Assembly (NCBI GenBank): GCA_037126765.1
Contig: JBBCBC010000043.1
Location: forward strand, 2,914,001-2,978,000
Source: Stenogyne calaminthoides
Taxonomy: Eukaryota; Streptophyta; Magnoliopsida; Lamiales; Lamiaceae
Direction: 5' to 3'
Length of the DNA: 64,000 bases
Shown here: piece after piece, positions 10,631 through 22,322 of the stretch
Layout: each line of letters opens with the position of its first letter
Position numbering within the stretch: the stretch's first letter is position 1
Position numbers and translations under genes: made by a program
Notes under the pieces: generated by a model
Told to the model about the DNA's origin: nothing
The model's database searches: none
What the model saw: only the letters and a program-made list of their open reading frames with translations

Positions 10631-12499
10631 TCCAAAATCTACCATGTCTATGCTCCAACGGGGATGTATTAGGATATATAGTTTGTTATTAATAAAAGCG
10701 TGTAATGCGACTTTTGCAAACATAACGCCGTCTTTTGGTGTATCTGTTTCTTTATGTACGCCCCTTATTATAAATATGGCACGCGTTGATGCAATTTTTA
10801 TTTTTAATGAATGAAATAACAAACTTGAGAGTTGGTTATAATTTTGCACTTACTTTTCGTTTTGATTAGACATTCTTTATTTCGAATATTTCACTTTTAC
10901 TTAGTTGTAGTACCCGTAAAAATGTAGATTTAATGAGTTTCTCTAATCTCAATCCGTTATTCTTGATGCCCAATGGGCACTCTCTTATTCAGAAAAGTGA
11001 GAGTTCACAATGGGTGCCCAACCCTTGTAGACATGAGGCGTGTGATATAAGATGTTTAATGGAAAAAGGTGGGCCGAATCACTCCGAACTTCCTTGCAAA
11101 TTTCGCTCTCTTGGATGTCCTGAAATCTTCCCTTATTATAGTAAGTTGAAGCATGAGTCGTAAGATGCAATTTCCGATTTAAACTGGCCTATATCTTGGA
11201 TTAGAATGCTCTCTGTTGTTAGGGGATATCCCATCCTTAGTTACTCATCCGAGATATGTTCATAAAGCGGATGGGTATTCTAGGTCACCTTTAATCATCG
11301 GTATGTTAAATTAAATCCTCGAGATGTAGAGAACGTCATGTGGATGCTAATCGTGAGTATTTCTCCTTAAGAAAATTCTTCTACGACTAATGGGTACGGT
11401 CTGGAATTGCAATTTTGACTCAATTTTGATCAAAGTTTGACCGTTCTAAAAAAAAAATCAATTATAATGTGAAGTATTAGTTCATACAAAAGACATCAAA
11501 CAAAAATTCAATACTTGGACAACATAAAAGTATAACAATCTTATATTTATATTGTAGTGGTAGTAGAAATCGTAGTAAAATTTATGCAATTTATTATCTA
11601 CTTTTCTTTGTAAATATTATAACTTGTTAACTTGATTATTATTTTTTTTTTTTTCGGGAGGGCAAATGCATGTCTTCCTAAAGAGTAACGCACGGCCCAA
11701 ATACCGATGATCTTCTAATGTACGAGCTTGAAAATGTCAGCCTTCAATGGCAAACTAAGAAAACCCGATCTCGATCATGGCATTTTCTTAATGAATCGAC
11801 ATGAAGTTTTTACCAGAAGTATATACTACCTCGATTTAGAGAAATGTTTGAAACTTCTTAATTAACTTTTGTACCTTTCTAAATTATTTTGCATTTTGTG
11901 TATATCTGTTGATTTTGAATATATATTTTTTCTTAAATAAAAAAGGTAGTGATCTTTGTCGAGTGCTAAGAACTACGAGAATTATAACTAGTGATGTGAA
12001 CATAAAGAAAAATGAAATGCGAGTGAAAAGGTGATTGAATTTTGTAAAAAGATACATGTTCTAATGAAGGTGGAAGCGGGCGCCAAGAAAAGAAAGAAAA
12101 GAAGAAGAAGAAAGAATTATGATTTTGCATTGTTGTGTAAAAAATACTTTTAGGGTTACTAGTTGCAAATTAATTAGTGGATTGTCATATATCAAATTGT
12201 AGCCTTATCATTCAATGAGAAAAAACATGTGAATTATTTAGAGTGATTTATTCAAGTTTTGGATTATTGGTGAATACTTAGTCATGGTTTATTGGTGTAT
12301 TTTCCATCAAAAGTGATTTCATTGAGGTATGCTTGATTATAGACTTTATTAGTTCCTATACTATATAAACCATATACTCGATAAGATATTTAATACTTCG
12401 ATTGGGATTATTGATACTAAAACCCGGTACCATAATAAGTGACTTCAATGAGAAAAATTTAGTACTCTTTTTTTTTAGGAACTATGATAATAGCAAATA
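10631..12499. other. non-coding; possible 3' LTR remnant, then nothing recognised
   Basis: After the RNase H remnant, TGTATTAGGATATATAG at about 10664 is where a 3' LTR could begin. A GGGCACTCTC / GAGAGTTCACAATGGGTGCCC near-inverted pair lies at 10975-11024. No boundary or TSD can be fixed. 11450-12499 is AT-rich without recognised genes. Confidence 0.35.
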
Positions 12500-13410
12500 T
12501 GTATTTATATTTTCGTTGAAAGATACTTTGATAAACATATAAGTTTTGATACTCTTGACTTAATATTTGATATTTCGGGGTTGTATTTTGATACTCTTGA
12601 CTTAATATTTGATACTTCAGGGTTGTATTTTTTGATACTTTTTATACCTTTGTACAATAATAAAGAGATTCTTGTCCGTATATTCAAAATAGAGGCATCA
12701 CTAATATTAACAACAATTTAACACTATGTGATTTCACCGACCTAAATTGTATCCTTTTGATAAACATAATTTTTTATACTCTTGACCATATATGTGATAC
12801 TACAGATGAGAGTTTTGATACTCAATCTTGATACAATAATAAGAGATTCATGTTCGATATTTCAAAAATATCACTAAGATCAAACATAACATTAAGTGTT
12901 TTTTCGATATGCAATATGATTCAACGGTTCCAGATTGTATCCTTTTGATAAAAATATAAATTTTTATACTCTTGACCTCATATGTGATACTCACGGCGAT
13001 GAGATTTTTGATACCCTAATCTTCGTACAATAATAAAGAGATTCATGTTCCAATAATAAAAAAATATCACTAAGATTAAACATATAATTAAGTGTTTTTC
13101 GATATATAATATGATTCACTTTGTCGTGAATTGTATCCTTTTTGATAAACATATAAAATTTTGATACTCTGACCATATATGTGATACTCGGATGAGATTT
13201 TTTTGATACTCTAATACTACAATAATAAGAGATTCATGTTACAATATTCAAAATATCACTAAGATTAAACACAATATTAAGTGTACTTTCGATGTGCAAT
13301 ATGATTCATCGACCTAAATTGTACTTTTGATAAACATATAATACTCATGACTAAATATTTAATACTCCAAATGAAAAAAGTTTTGATACTCTAACAAATA
13401 ACATAATCTT
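12500..13410. repeat. tandem repeat, about 190-bp period, 4-5 copies
   Basis: The block TTGATAAACATATAA followed by TTTTGATACTCTTGAC recurs at about 12528, 12757, 12945, 13141 and 13326. Each copy continues with TGATACT, ACAATAATAAAGAGATTC and ATATCACTAAGATTAAAC. Spacing is about 185-230 bp. Copies have diverged by indels. It resembles a small satellite array or the internal tandem repeats of a transposon. Confidence 0.75.
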
Positions 13411-14820
13411 TCAAGTACCTAACATTAGGAAAAAAACAAATAAACTAGAATCTAACATTGAGAGTCTTGCTACAAACTCATTTTATGAACCGGGTTTCCA
13501 TTTTCTTTGTGGTTTTTCCAAGTGTCATTTTATCCTCTTTTTCGCGGGTGCAAGATCTAGAATACCATTAGAAGAACTTGAACGCTTCAGCCCCTCTAAT
13601 CTTTCAGTTTTTTAATTGCAAAGAGAACCCTGTTATCAATCTTTCTACAATCTTTTTCTTGCATCCTAAATATCTTGTCGTTCCAACAACATATTATAAT
13701 TCATTGCATGTCATATTACTAAGCCAAGAAATAGTATATTTGAGATGATTAAAATCTTTTCAATTCTGTACCCAACTGATCAAATGCCCCATTTTTGGCC
13801 ATCATGGTCCACCAATATAACATCTGGGACACTTTGAACAGAAAAATGCATATCATATTACATATATCACATTCTACATCAAATACTTCTTTATTCCGAA
13901 AAGCGGGCATTATACTCAGATGCAACAAAATAGATTTATTTACTTCAGATGCAGCAAAAAATAAATTTGTTTTTAACAATAATGCAAAAAAAATAAAGAA
14001 AAAATTAGACACAATCTTGAAGAAACCATTACAACCAGTATCTGAAAGCTAAAAAAATTTGAACTAAGAATGCATTATTAATTTTGGTTGAAATTTAATT
14101 CAAATCTTGGTATTTCTGTTTTATATCCCATTTTAGCTTTGTTTTATTTTCAGTAGTAAACGTTTTACCCAAAAATAAAAATCAACAAACAGAAAAAGGA
14201 TGCAATAAACTAGAAATGGAATACAAATATCCCACTAAATAAAATTCCTGACAAATCCCTCATCCCACCCCAGCCCCAAAAATCAACAAATAGCAAAAGG
14301 TGAACACAATTATCAATTAAACTGAAAGTGATACCCTTTCACTGAATGAACCCAACAGTATGAAACCATATTCACAAAAAAATTCTCTATATCCAAAAAG
14401 TATCTGGTTCCCTTTCCATAAACTCCCCCAATCATTCAAAAAGCACCGACACCGGTTGATTTCGCATTACTTTCACAAGTATTACACACACAAAAATCGT
14501 TTATTCACTCAGAAACTTAGATGTACGCGGCTACTTCGTTCTTGTCGGTTGGAAGCCACACTGCTGCTGATTCTGTTGATTTCTCCCTCCTTTCTCTCTC
14601 TATCTCAGATTCTGCTTGTGCGTGATTTTTTTTTATTGTTTTGTGCTGAATTCTTGCCAAGAGTATATTAGGTTTTTATTATGTTATTAAAGCACGGGTC
14701 AGCTTTATTTATAATATGTGCCTCTTAAATGAAAGCGAATTTGGTTAGACTGCGTTTACTTGTCTTCTCCAAAGCCCTCGTAAAAGTAAGGGCCTACTGA
14801 ATCGTCATTCATAATTTCTA
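13411..14820. other. no convincing gene
   Basis: AT-rich with short chance ORFs. A C/T-rich stretch at 14570-14610 and a 34-codon ORF starting ATG 14521 (MYAATSFLSVGSHTAADS) could be the 5' end of the FDM-like gene that follows, but no link can be shown. Confidence 0.3.
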
Positions 14821-15184
14821 GATATTGAACCAGAAAATGGAGATTGTTTTGATACTGAAGCTGGAAAAGAGTACGAGGAAGGAGATGACGGATCCGACAT
14901 TAGTGATTCAGAAATCAACCAACAAGGAAGCAGTTCATCAGCTGCTAAAATTTCGAACTTATAAAATTAGGTGCTAATGGTGACCTTAGGTGCCCCTTCT
15001 GCGTTGGCGTGGAGAAACAGGGGTACAATCTGGCTACTCGAACACGCAATTCGAGTAGCTGAGGGACCCACAGAAAGTGAAAACAGAGAGCAAAACATTT
15101 AGCCATGGCTAAATACTTGGTAATTGACCTAGCCGCCGATGAGAAGAAAAAAGGTAATACGATTTACATACCAAGTAAACAGGG

Positions 15185-15470
15185 AGTTAAATTCATTTTT
15201 TGTCCCACGGACACGGTCTTCACGATTTTGGACCCCATACTCATCATTTTGGTCCTTTAAGAATTTTTTCATGCAGTTTAGTTCATTTCGTTACAAAATC
15301 CAATAAGTTCAACTGTACTTTGATCTCAAACTTTGTCCCAGAAGGATTTTTAATGAAAAAATAACATGGAACCAAACCTGCATGAAAAAATGGTTTTGTG
15401 ACCAAAGTGGTTAAAGGTTGGGACCAAAATCGTGAGGTACCCCATTCCGTGGGACAAAATGAATTTTACT
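15185..15470. mobile_element. MITE with terminal inverted repeats, inside the FDM-like locus
   Basis: The left end AGTTAAATTCATTTTTTGTC and the right end GACAAAATGAATTTTACT are inverted repeats (about 28 bp with small differences, including GTCCCACGGA / TCCGTGGGAC). The interior has repeated GGACCAAAAT-type words. No clear TSD was found, so the superfamily is uncertain. It lies after the zf-XS exon, where XS would be expected. Confidence 0.6.
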
Positions 15471-15640
15471 CGGATAACAATATTATTGTTTAGAAAATTG
15501 TTGTAAAAACATAGTGTGGATGCCCTAATTTACCCTGTTTTTGTGAGGCCCTTTCCACTTATCAACACCGATTATGGTATGTGAAACTAAAAATCGTGGT
15601 TATATATGATGTTTTATTGTTGGCCTCTTTTATGGATTTG

Positions 15641-15909
15641 AGGAATTCATCAAATGGCTGAGAAGCTAAGGGAAGTTGAGGAAAAATTATTGGCATCTGG
15701 TTGAAAAAACTAAGGTATAACCCCTTGGTATCATATATATATATATATGCTTTTCTTCTTTACTAACTCACATCATCATATATGTTTCTAGAAGAAGATG
15801 CAGTACTGAAGTTGCACTGTGTAATCTAGAAGATATATATCAAGCGTTTAATCTTAAAAGAGCAGTGTAGTAATGAAGAGTTGGAAGAAGTTCGCTTAGA
15901 AGCTATAAA
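15641..15909 (+). repeat. duplicated exon block, copy 1
   Basis: The stretch with TCAAATGGCTGAGAAGCTAA, CTAAGGTATAACCCCTTG, a TTTCTAGAAGAA acceptor and the coiled-coil exon recurs at 17500-18030. Copy 1 lacks the MITE present in copy 2 and so serves as an empty site. Confidence 0.75.
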
Positions 15910-16195
15910 GGTATTATATTCTAGTGTTCCACTTAATCATGTTTTGTTTGTAATGATATTAGTGTGATAATTTCGATGCTTGACGACGTAAAAAGTTACG
16001 TAGGGATAGTGCTTTTACGCTCATCGATGTTCGTGTCAACCCATTGAACTTGGAAAAAAGTTTTTGATTAAATATATATGGCTTGATATTTTGCAATTTT
16101 ATTAATGATTTTGTACTTTTTATTATCGTATTATCGTAATGGCGTGTATTATTATGTCATATTTGTGGACGGTCAAATATTATAAAATTTTTTAC

Positions 16196-16227
<32 letters not shown>

Positions 16228-17137
16228 TATTTTATGTTGCTGCATTTTTTTTGTGTTTATCTTATCATGTTGCAAAACAATACTCTAATTGAACTGGTTT
16301 AACACAAAAAATTCCAAAATGCTATGTAAGCTTTAAAAACAAGCAAAGTGAACAAAATGTATCAACCCGAAGCAGTTCTTTTTTATTTCAACTGTTATCT
16401 ATCTATCTACTCTAATAAAGTTGGCAAACCTAACTTATTATTGTTTTCAGAAGGATTCGAAAACAATAATGTTTGAGAAGCAATTTTTGAGGAAAATTAT
16501 TATTAATGCTAGGTTTGACTACTCTAGCACCTTTACTTGCTGAAAATGAGTGAGTCTAATGCATTCAGTGCACCGCACAATAGGTGCATTCTTCCTACTT
16601 TAAAGATGCAATTCTCAGTTCTTTTTCCATTTAATAGCTGTTAAAGTTCAGTCTAAATCTATCAGCATCACAAGTTGCATGGTTCTAAATGCACCATATG
16701 CACGGTGCAAACCCAAGACTTAGCCTTATTGTATATATTTTTCAAGGAAGGATTTATCTGAATCAGAAGTAACGCAGTAAGGTTTTTATTACATTTGAGA
16801 AAGCTAAAACTTGTGAGGTTTGAGAAAAAGATATGGAAGGGCTGATTAAAGTCTGAATTGTTTTAGGCTTTAGGCATATGAGCTAACTTTTTCAACTTAG
16901 CTCTAAATATTTTTTTTTTTTTTTTCCTTGAAACTTGGTGCTTTGTATAATTTATTGTATGAGTAGCTGGTTTTCAGGTCTCATTATTTCTTACAGGAAT
17001 CATCGACCTTGTATGTGCTTGATTCCCCTGCAGAACAAAGTCGAAATTAAAAAGGTTTTTTCTCCTTTTCCTTTTAGTTAACTTTCCATTTTTTTACTCT
17101 TTTTCTGATTTTGCTTGGACCCTTCGAATATGGCTTA
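15910..17137. other. long AT-rich intron-like spacer
   Basis: No gene seen. It contains homopolymer-rich T stretches (16190-16250, 16910-16926) and lies between the two duplicated exon blocks. Confidence 0.4.
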
Positions 17138-17278
17138 CGAGTGGATGCATATTTATCTCATCTTAAGCTGTAATATGGAGAGGTTTGGTAGTCTTGTAAT
17201 GTTTAGTTGCATATTTACGAGTGGATGCATATTTATCTCATCCTTAAATTTATGCACTAGTCTTGTAATGTTTAGTTG
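17138..17278. repeat. short tandem duplication
   Basis: ACGAGTGGATGCATATTTAT with TCTCATC occurs at 17138 and 17217, and GTCTTGTAATGTTTAGTTG at about 17192 and 17258. This is two units of about 66-79 bp. Confidence 0.7.
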
Positions 17279-17499
17279 AATTGAATTTTGTTTCTTGAGC
17301 ACAACAACATTAATTGATTTTTTGTCTAAACAAAGTATGCATGTATACATACAAAAATTCTTGATTGTCTGTCGTGAAATTAAATAAACCAATCTTGTGT
17401 ATATCCTGTTTTTTCTTATTCTCATGAACTCTGATTATGATCCGTAAAAACTAAGTTGGTGAGCATGAACATCCATATTATTGTCTCTCAAAAGTATTT

Positions 17500-18030
17500 G
17501 AGAAACAATCAAATGGCTGAGAAGCTAAGGGAAGCGCATTTAAATTATCGAGGGCTGGTTGAAAACTTAGGGCCCGCTGGCTGGGGGTAATGGAAGTGGG
17601 TAATAGAAATTACTTTATTGATGTTGCTTTGATAATTTTGACACATAAGAATGGGTATAGAAGTAAAGAATTGATTACCTCCACTTACTCAACCCACCTC
17701 ACATGATTATTGTTGATGTTCTAACCAAGCAATAACAATGCAATCAATAACTCTTAATGATTGACCCTTTAAATATCTTTACCATTACCATTCCAGTCAT
17801 ATCAACGGCACTTAAGGTATAACCCCTTGATAAAGCACATGTACTGCCTTCTCTAACTCATATATCTCATATATATTTTCTAGAAGAATCATTGAATCAG
17901 TATAATAGACTTTCCAATGTTGCAGGAGAAGGAAATTGAATTGTCCTAATTTAGAAGATGTATGTCAGCGTTCAGTCTTTAAAGATGGCAAAGTAATAAT
18001 GAGTTGGAAGAAGTTCAATAGAGTTAATAA
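17500..18030 (+). repeat. duplicated exon block, copy 2, carrying a MITE
   Basis: Parallel to 15641-15909 on both sides of the insertion at 17570-17811. A further related exon (18253-18352) repeats the coiled-coil module, so the array has three related modules. Internal tandem or segmental duplication of coiled-coil exons is the simplest reading. Confidence 0.7.
17570..17811. mobile_element. Tourist-like (PIF/Harbinger) MITE
   Basis: It starts GGGCCCGCTGGCTGGGGGTA and ends in an imperfect inverted counterpart (CATTACCATTCCAGTC ... ACGGCAC). TTA flanks both sides (17567-17569 and 17812-17814), the usual Harbinger target. The paralogous site at about 15705-15712 reads straight through (AACTAAGGTATAACC), supporting the insertion. 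Confidence 0.75.
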
Positions 18031-18979
18031 GGTATGTGCAAACTAAAACTATAAAATATCAGAAGGCACAAAGCTCCATTTCTATATTTTACTGTGATAG
18101 TCTGATTATTATGGCCTTTTTCAGATGGATTCAGAAACAATGAAACGGACAGAAGCTAAGACAATGGAGGAAAGACTTAAGGTAATGACGACCGTTGATA
18201 GCACGTGTTTTGATGTCTCACATATTAATTAAGGAGTGAGCTCTGTTTCAGGAGAAGGAAGCTGCATTGTCTAATTCTCAAGATGTATATCAGCATTCAA
18301 AAGAGCGCAAATTGACAATGAGTTGCAAGAAGTTCGCAGGAGCTCATAAAAGGTATGATTCATGATGCTTCGTGCACGATAATCTTTTCAACTTCCAGCA
18401 TGGTTTTGAAGCATCAACGCATTAAAGCGATTGGGCCCCTCTTGGATTTAAATTCAATATAACTATACGTGTAGATTTTTTTTTTATTCTAGACCACTAC
18501 TTAAATGATATTATTATATAAATATTTTTGCTCCCCTTGGAGTTAAATTCTAGATTAGATCCACAGAGCATTAGCATTAAAATGCTCTTCTTTTGCTTAT
18601 AAAGTTCTGGCATAGTCAAAGGTTGGTGGAGATATTATGCAACTTCAGCAGTTGATAATCTAATATCAACACCAACTCTAGTGAAAAATTATAACACAAT
18701 TATATGTTTTTGTTAAATTTTTATTATTATCGTAGCTCTTGTTTTTTCAGCTGCTGAGTGATCTGACGAGTCACAACAATATTGATTATAGTTTTTGGGG
18801 TAAAGAGGATTGGGGGAATTGATGATAAAGCCTTGAAGGATGCATGCAAGAAGATGTTCCGTCTAGCGTTGCTGAGCTCAACTTGTTGAATTAAAACAAC
18901 TTGATATACCAAGCATTTGAAATTATTGTAGATGATAAGGGAATCCTGGTGAAATGGCATTTTATGATATAACTTTTTC

Positions 18980-19315
18980 GGCAAATAGTTTTTAGTCCCG
19001 TAAGTTGTTCCTATTTTGGTTTTTATCCTCGTCGATTTTGAATTGAAATTAGTCTTGCAACTTTTTTGATATTTTTGTTCATTCGCTGATGTAGGAGGTG
19101 AAACATCTGGTTGACACTCAACGTGGACAAAGTCCTGATTTGTTCACGTTTCAGAGTTTGATTGTCAACAGGATATTATTCACCTCTTATAGACATTTAC
19201 CAGTCCAAAACGTCTAAACCGTAAAAAGTTACAAGACTATATGTACATATTTTTCTATTTAGTCGAATGGGGATCAAATCAAAATAGCAGAAGACAGACT
19301 AAAAAATGTTTTCCC
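18980..19315. mobile_element. foldback MITE, Mutator-like by TSD length
   Basis: The left end GGCAAATAGTTTTTAGTC and right end GACTAAAAAATGTTTTCC are inverted repeats, and further inverted words follow (TGCAACTTTTTT against AAAAAGTTACAAG). Flanks AACTTTTTC (18971-18979) and AACTTTTCT (19316-19324) form a near-matching 9-bp duplication. It sits between the two halves of the XH domain. Confidence 0.6.
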
Positions 19316-19677
19316 AACTTTTCTGATTAATGTTCAACTCTTGCTTCCTCTAACCTGTGTTGTTGTTACATGTCACTTGTACAACTTTGATTTTGGGACC
19401 TAACTTATTTTAGGGATTGCTGATGAAGCAACCATTTATAAACTACAAGGCCTTCAAGACTTAATTAGGTGAAGAGATTTACAATCTACTTTTTGCGTCC
19501 CTGTTTTGGTTTCGCCAGAATTACGAACAAGAGGAAGCAGGCGGATCCTGAGATGTGGAACTTTTAAAAGAAAATAGGAAGGTAACTTTTCAGGAAGTCA
19601 TTTGCTACATCTCCTCACCGGCTTTTGAAGACAAAAAATGGCGGCAAGAGCCTAAACATGATTCTGCGCCCCTTTGA

Positions 19678-20629
19678 GTAAGGTTGTAGAGACTAGTTCC
19701 TATCTTGCCAGATTTTGTGCCTGCAATGTTAACTTTTTTCACCTCCGTTGTGAAGCACATTGTTCACTACTTCGCATTTGTCTTTCACGCACAACTTTTT
19801 TTTCCTCCTCAGGCTTTCTAATTTCTATCTGAACACATAATGTGCTGCAGCTTCATTGTTACTGGAAAAAATTATGAGTTAGTTATGTACATCAAAAAAG
19901 TTTTTGTATATTTTTTTCGTTAACTTTCAAAGCATTTCTTCAGTGGACATTCTTCTTCAGTGGAACAAATTTGTTCAGAGCATTGATCCACTTAACGCTT
20001 TGCTTGGATCATTTTGCTATGTTTAGCTATAATCACAAAAAGCACCAAGTATATGATGATAATGTTATGGAGCCTCTCTGTTTGCAATTTCCTGTGATAA
20101 ATTTCTACTGATTAAATATTATGTGATGGATGATTTCTAAACACACAAATGCTACATATACGTGTTCTGTATATTTCAACTAACGAGTACGGAAAAACAA
20201 ATTATTTAATAAATGTATCTTATAAAGAAAAATTGAATCAATCTGCTAATATGATGTTTTCATTTTATATTTCATTTTTAATACATGTAACCTAATGGAT
20301 CTTCATCATACAAAAAAAATATATAGTATAAAACATCATTTGAGAATTAGAAAAAAAAAAAACCATTATGGACGGTAATAAATGCGTGAGGCGTAAGACA
20401 ATCTTTACAATCAACACTTCGAAATTTCTCAAAATGTTAAAAAGTCATTAACGCTTCAAATTACACTGCCTCACCATTGAGATGGCTCGCAAGCGTGTCT
20501 CATTGAATTATTAGAGATCGTATAAGTCCTAACAGCTCCACAATTCAATGTATGTATTCATGCAACTAGTTCCAAAATAAATCAACAACTAAATTTAATT
20601 TGTATAAAAAAAGATAGTCCATACCTCTT
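19678..20629. other. no gene recognised
   Basis: AT-rich. 20360-20560 is less AT-rich and could hold a decayed exon, but no family is recognisable. Confidence 0.3.
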
Positions 20630-21070
20630 CATTGAAGTCTGAGTCTTCATTTTTCTATTCTTCCCAAACCTATCATAACTAAAAAAAAAAAAATTGAATC
20701 AAAAGTGAATATGAGATAAAATTAAAAAAAAAATCATATATATGAATATTATATTCTAATATGAAAAAAAAAAGATTCTTTCAAATGCTTGTCAAAAAGG
20801 GACCAACATCAATTTTTGTAGTTTATAACTATTTAATCAATCAATACGTTTGTTAATATTCAAGTTGCAATGATATCATCATAAATAAGAAAAAAATATT
20901 TATCAAAAAGCATCAAATTAAGTTCAATGGGCTCATAATTGCCCAGATGAAAAACTGAAAAGTTCAAAAGCCTGAAAATCAAAAGATTAGATTTCAGATC
21001 TAAAACCGAAACCTGCAATCAATCCTCCAAAATTCAAAACACAATTGAAGACATAAATCCATCTACAAAT

Positions 21071-21340
21071 AGAGTTTTTGCACTTTTGGTCCCACAGACG
21101 CTGGCCCCAGCGGCAAAGCTTACACTTTTGGTCTCAAAGCCAAAAATTTTGACATTTTGGTCCCAAAGTTTGTTTTTGACACTTTTGGTCCCAAATCGGC
21201 TGTCTCCGTGGGACTGTGTAAACTTTGGGATTCCCGAAGTGTCAAAATGGTTTTGGGACCAAAAGTGTCAAAATTTTTCGACTTTGGGACCAAAAAGCAT
21301 GAGGAGGCGATGTCTGTGGAATTAAAAGTGCATAAACTCT
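21071..21340. mobile_element. MITE, 270 bp, with 6-bp TSD and a paralogous empty site
   Basis: Terminal inverted repeats AGAGTTTTTGCACTTTTGGT... and ...TTAAAAGTGCATAAACTCT. ACAAAT flanks both ends (21065-21070, 21341-21346). In segment 2 (about 27732-27745) the site reads CTACAAATATATAAGG with a single ACAAAT and no insert. The interior has repeated GGACCAAAAGTGTCAAAA words in both orientations. Confidence 0.85.
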
Positions 21341-21427
21341 ACAAATATATATGAACGGAAAATTACTTGTGAAATTCTTGTGTAGCAATTTTTTAACTTT
21401 TTTCCATTTGCCCTCCATCGAAGGCAA

Positions 21428-21830
21428 GGGATTTAAATCAAAATGAATTAAAATGTATTTTGGATCTTTTATTGAAAAGGTCCCGTATATATCACATGTT
21501 TCAATTTATTCTCGTATGTTTTTCAATTTGTGCCGATTTAGTCTCAAATCGCCAAAGACCGGCCAAAACTACCCCAAAAACGACGTTGTTTTGGGGCGTG
21601 ATACACACGCCTAATTTCGACCGGGAAACCAGATCAATGGTCAATTTAGTCCCAAATTAGGGCGGTGTATCACACGCTACCAAAAAATGACTTTTTGGCT
21701 AGTTTGACCGCCATTTTTGGAGACTAAATTGCGCTAAAATCGAATACATAATGACCAAATTGAAACAAGTGATATATACCTGACCTTTTCAATAAAAGTG
21801 TAAAACTCAACACCTTTTTATTTAAATCCC
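21428..21830. mobile_element. foldback MITE
   Basis: Perfect 11-bp ends GGGATTTAAAT / ATTTAAATCCC, plus longer imperfect inverted repeats (GATCTTTTATTGAAAAGGTC against GACCTTTTCAATAAAAGTG; TTTCAATTT...CCGATTTAGTCTC against GACTAAATTG...AAATTGAAAC). TSD unclear. Absent from the paralogous segment. Confidence 0.65.
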
Positions 21831-21864
21831 AAGGGGTCAGCAAAAAAACTCGCGACGGAGAAAC

Positions 21865-22322
21865 TTGGAAAATAGGAGTTTTATCAATTTAGGTCCGGAA
21901 AAGATGGTAAATCTATCAATTTAAGGCTTTGAAAGATTTTTCCTATCGGGCCAAGGCCCTAAGATAAAACTATCAATTTAGGGTCCAAAGATGAAAAACT
22001 ATCAATTCAGAACTTATACATTTTAAGGCCATGTTTGTCACTAAAACCCTAAATCATGAACCGTAAACCCTAAACGCCCCGAACCATGAACTATAAATCC
22101 TCAACCATGAACCCTAAACCCTAAAAAATAAAAATAAGGACATGAAATATAAGTGTCAAACACACTTTAAATGTGTGAGCCTCAATTTGATAGTTTCTAT
22201 CTTTCAAACCCTCAATTGATAGTTTTCTATCTTTTCGGTCTTGAATCGATAGAAAAATCTTTCGCGCCTTTAAATTGATAGATTCTGAATTTTTCGCATC
22301 TACGAATCGACATTTTTCCAAA
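21865..22322. mobile_element. foldback MITE with telomere-like internal words
   Basis: Inverted ends TTGGAAAATAGGAG...AATCTATCAATTTAAGGC and GCCTTTAAATTGATAGATT...TTTTTCCAA. CTATCAATTTAGG-type words repeat through both arms. The centre (22040-22125) holds degenerate AACCCTAAA / CCATGAACCCTAAACC repeats. Absent from the paralogous segment. Confidence 0.65.

Larger units (their letters stand above)
14821..19677 (+). pseudogene. FDM/IDN2-type (zf-XS / XH domain) pseudogene of the RNA-directed DNA methylation family
   Basis: Family members are plant dsRNA-binding partners in RNA-directed DNA methylation, with zf-XS, XS, coiled coil and XH domains. Seen here: an acidic exon (EYEEGDDGSDISDSEI, 14821-14964); a zf-XS domain in three frames (GDLRCPFC, LLEHAIRVAEG, KHLAMAKYLVIDLA, 14961-15153); coiled-coil exons (MAEKLREVEEKL; NEELEEVRLEAIK at about 15865-15909; MDSETMKRTEAKTMEERLK at 18124-18180; SNSQDVYQHSKER at 18265 onward); the XH start (GVKRIGGIDDKALKDACKKM, 18797-18856); and the XH end (DEATIYKLQGLQDLI, then PEMWNF and NRKVTFQEV, 19414-19677). 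The XS domain is absent between zf-XS and coiled coil, where a MITE lies. Frameshifts in zf-XS and XH and MITE insertions make it non-functional. Confidence 0.75.

Noticed and set aside
10664..11450. Full 3' LTR for the copia remnant after the gap
   Set aside because: A TG start is plausible but the matching 5' LTR is not in the window, and no CA end with TSD could be fixed.
17153..17425. Minus-strand 90-codon ORF
   Set aside because: Low-complexity AT-rich translation spanning a tandem duplication; no domain.
22040..22125. Interstitial telomere site
   Set aside because: The AACCCTAAA words are degenerate, interspersed with CCATGAA and enclosed by MITE arms, so an element-internal repeat is the better reading.
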